Shown: in pieces, positions 63,978 to 64,000 of the stretch | Numbering within the stretch: the stretch's first letter is position 1 | How the letters are laid out: every line of letters starts with the position of its first letter | Assembly: GCF_000769915.1 (NCBI RefSeq) | Contig: NZ_JRLV01000021.1 | Location: 30,437-94,436, forward strand | Direction of reading: 5' to 3' | Length of the DNA: 64,000 nt | Source of the DNA: Flavobacterium beibuense F44-8 | GTDB taxonomy: Bacteria > Bacteroidota > Bacteroidia > Flavobacteriales > Flavobacteriaceae | Program-made: the position numbers and the translations under genes | Notes under the pieces: generated by a model | What the model was told of the DNA's origin: nothing | What the model saw: the letters and a program-made list of their open reading frames with translations, nothing else | Database searches by the model: none

Positions 63978-64000
63978 ACAATCATTACACTCTATATAAT

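Overview
The window looks like the chromosome of a member of the Flavobacteriaceae (Bacteroidota), close to Flavobacterium. The signs are many Bacteroidota-type promoters (a -7 box TAnnTTTG, sometimes with a TTG about 18-21 bases upstream), few clear Shine-Dalgarno sites, many lipoproteins, a flavobacterial zeaxanthin-type carotenoid cluster, DUF4252 and DUF6526 proteins, a split transketolase, and an infC gene without a standard start codon. I see no prophage, insertion sequence, CRISPR array, plasmid or replication origin.

Layout. 1-4.4 kb: an EmrAB-TolC type efflux operon led by its own TetR repressor, with a tandem palindromic operator. 4.5-11.4 kb: single housekeeping or envelope genes (M48 peptidase, glycolipid-binding protein, HAD phosphatase, YdeI-like protein, amidase, YceI) mixed with small hydrophilic unknowns. 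11.5-17.6 kb: a vitamin B12 uptake locus. A BtuFCD-type ABC transporter is divergent from a cobalamin riboswitch, a TonB-dependent receptor and a beta-propeller surface lipoprotein. 17.7-21.8 kb: an S41 peptidase, then an ECF sigma factor operon with a putative anti-sigma factor and three DUF4252 paralogues. 21.8-25.6 kb: crtZ-crtB-crtI and, upstream on the same strand, a MerR regulator carrying the adenosylcobalamin-binding residues of CarH-type photoreceptors. 25.6-26.0 kb: a 165-base tandem duplication in which each unit has a promoter-like block and an intrinsic terminator, read here as two paralogous small RNA genes.

26-36.4 kb: accessory metabolism, including a degenerate PI-PLC-like protein, an SDR with an AraC regulator, an amidohydrolase, katG, and a Tet(X)-like flavin monooxygenase with its own AraC regulator. 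36.6-39 kb: an alkylation-repair operon (AraC-MGMT fusion, 2OG-Fe(II) oxygenase, Ada-like zinc domain, AlkB). 39.2-40.7 kb: two AT-rich unknowns. 40.8-41.1 kb: tRNA-Leu and two tRNA-Lys genes. 41.2-57.6 kb: mainly core genes (shikimate kinase, S4-domain protein, split transketolase, tgt, lptG-like permease, accA, dnaB, thrS-infC-rpmI-rplT). 57.7-58.3 kb: a small GIY-YIG nuclease gene bracketed by two nearly identical 104-base palindromic repeats; a related repeat lies at 10.0 kb. 58.3-64 kb: a His-rich membrane protein, a lipoprotein trehalase, and a pair of tandem paralogous unknowns.

Three signals are worth most attention: the repeat-bracketed GIY-YIG unit, the tandem small-RNA duplication beside the CarH-like gene, and the possible link between B12 uptake and B12/light control of carotenoids.
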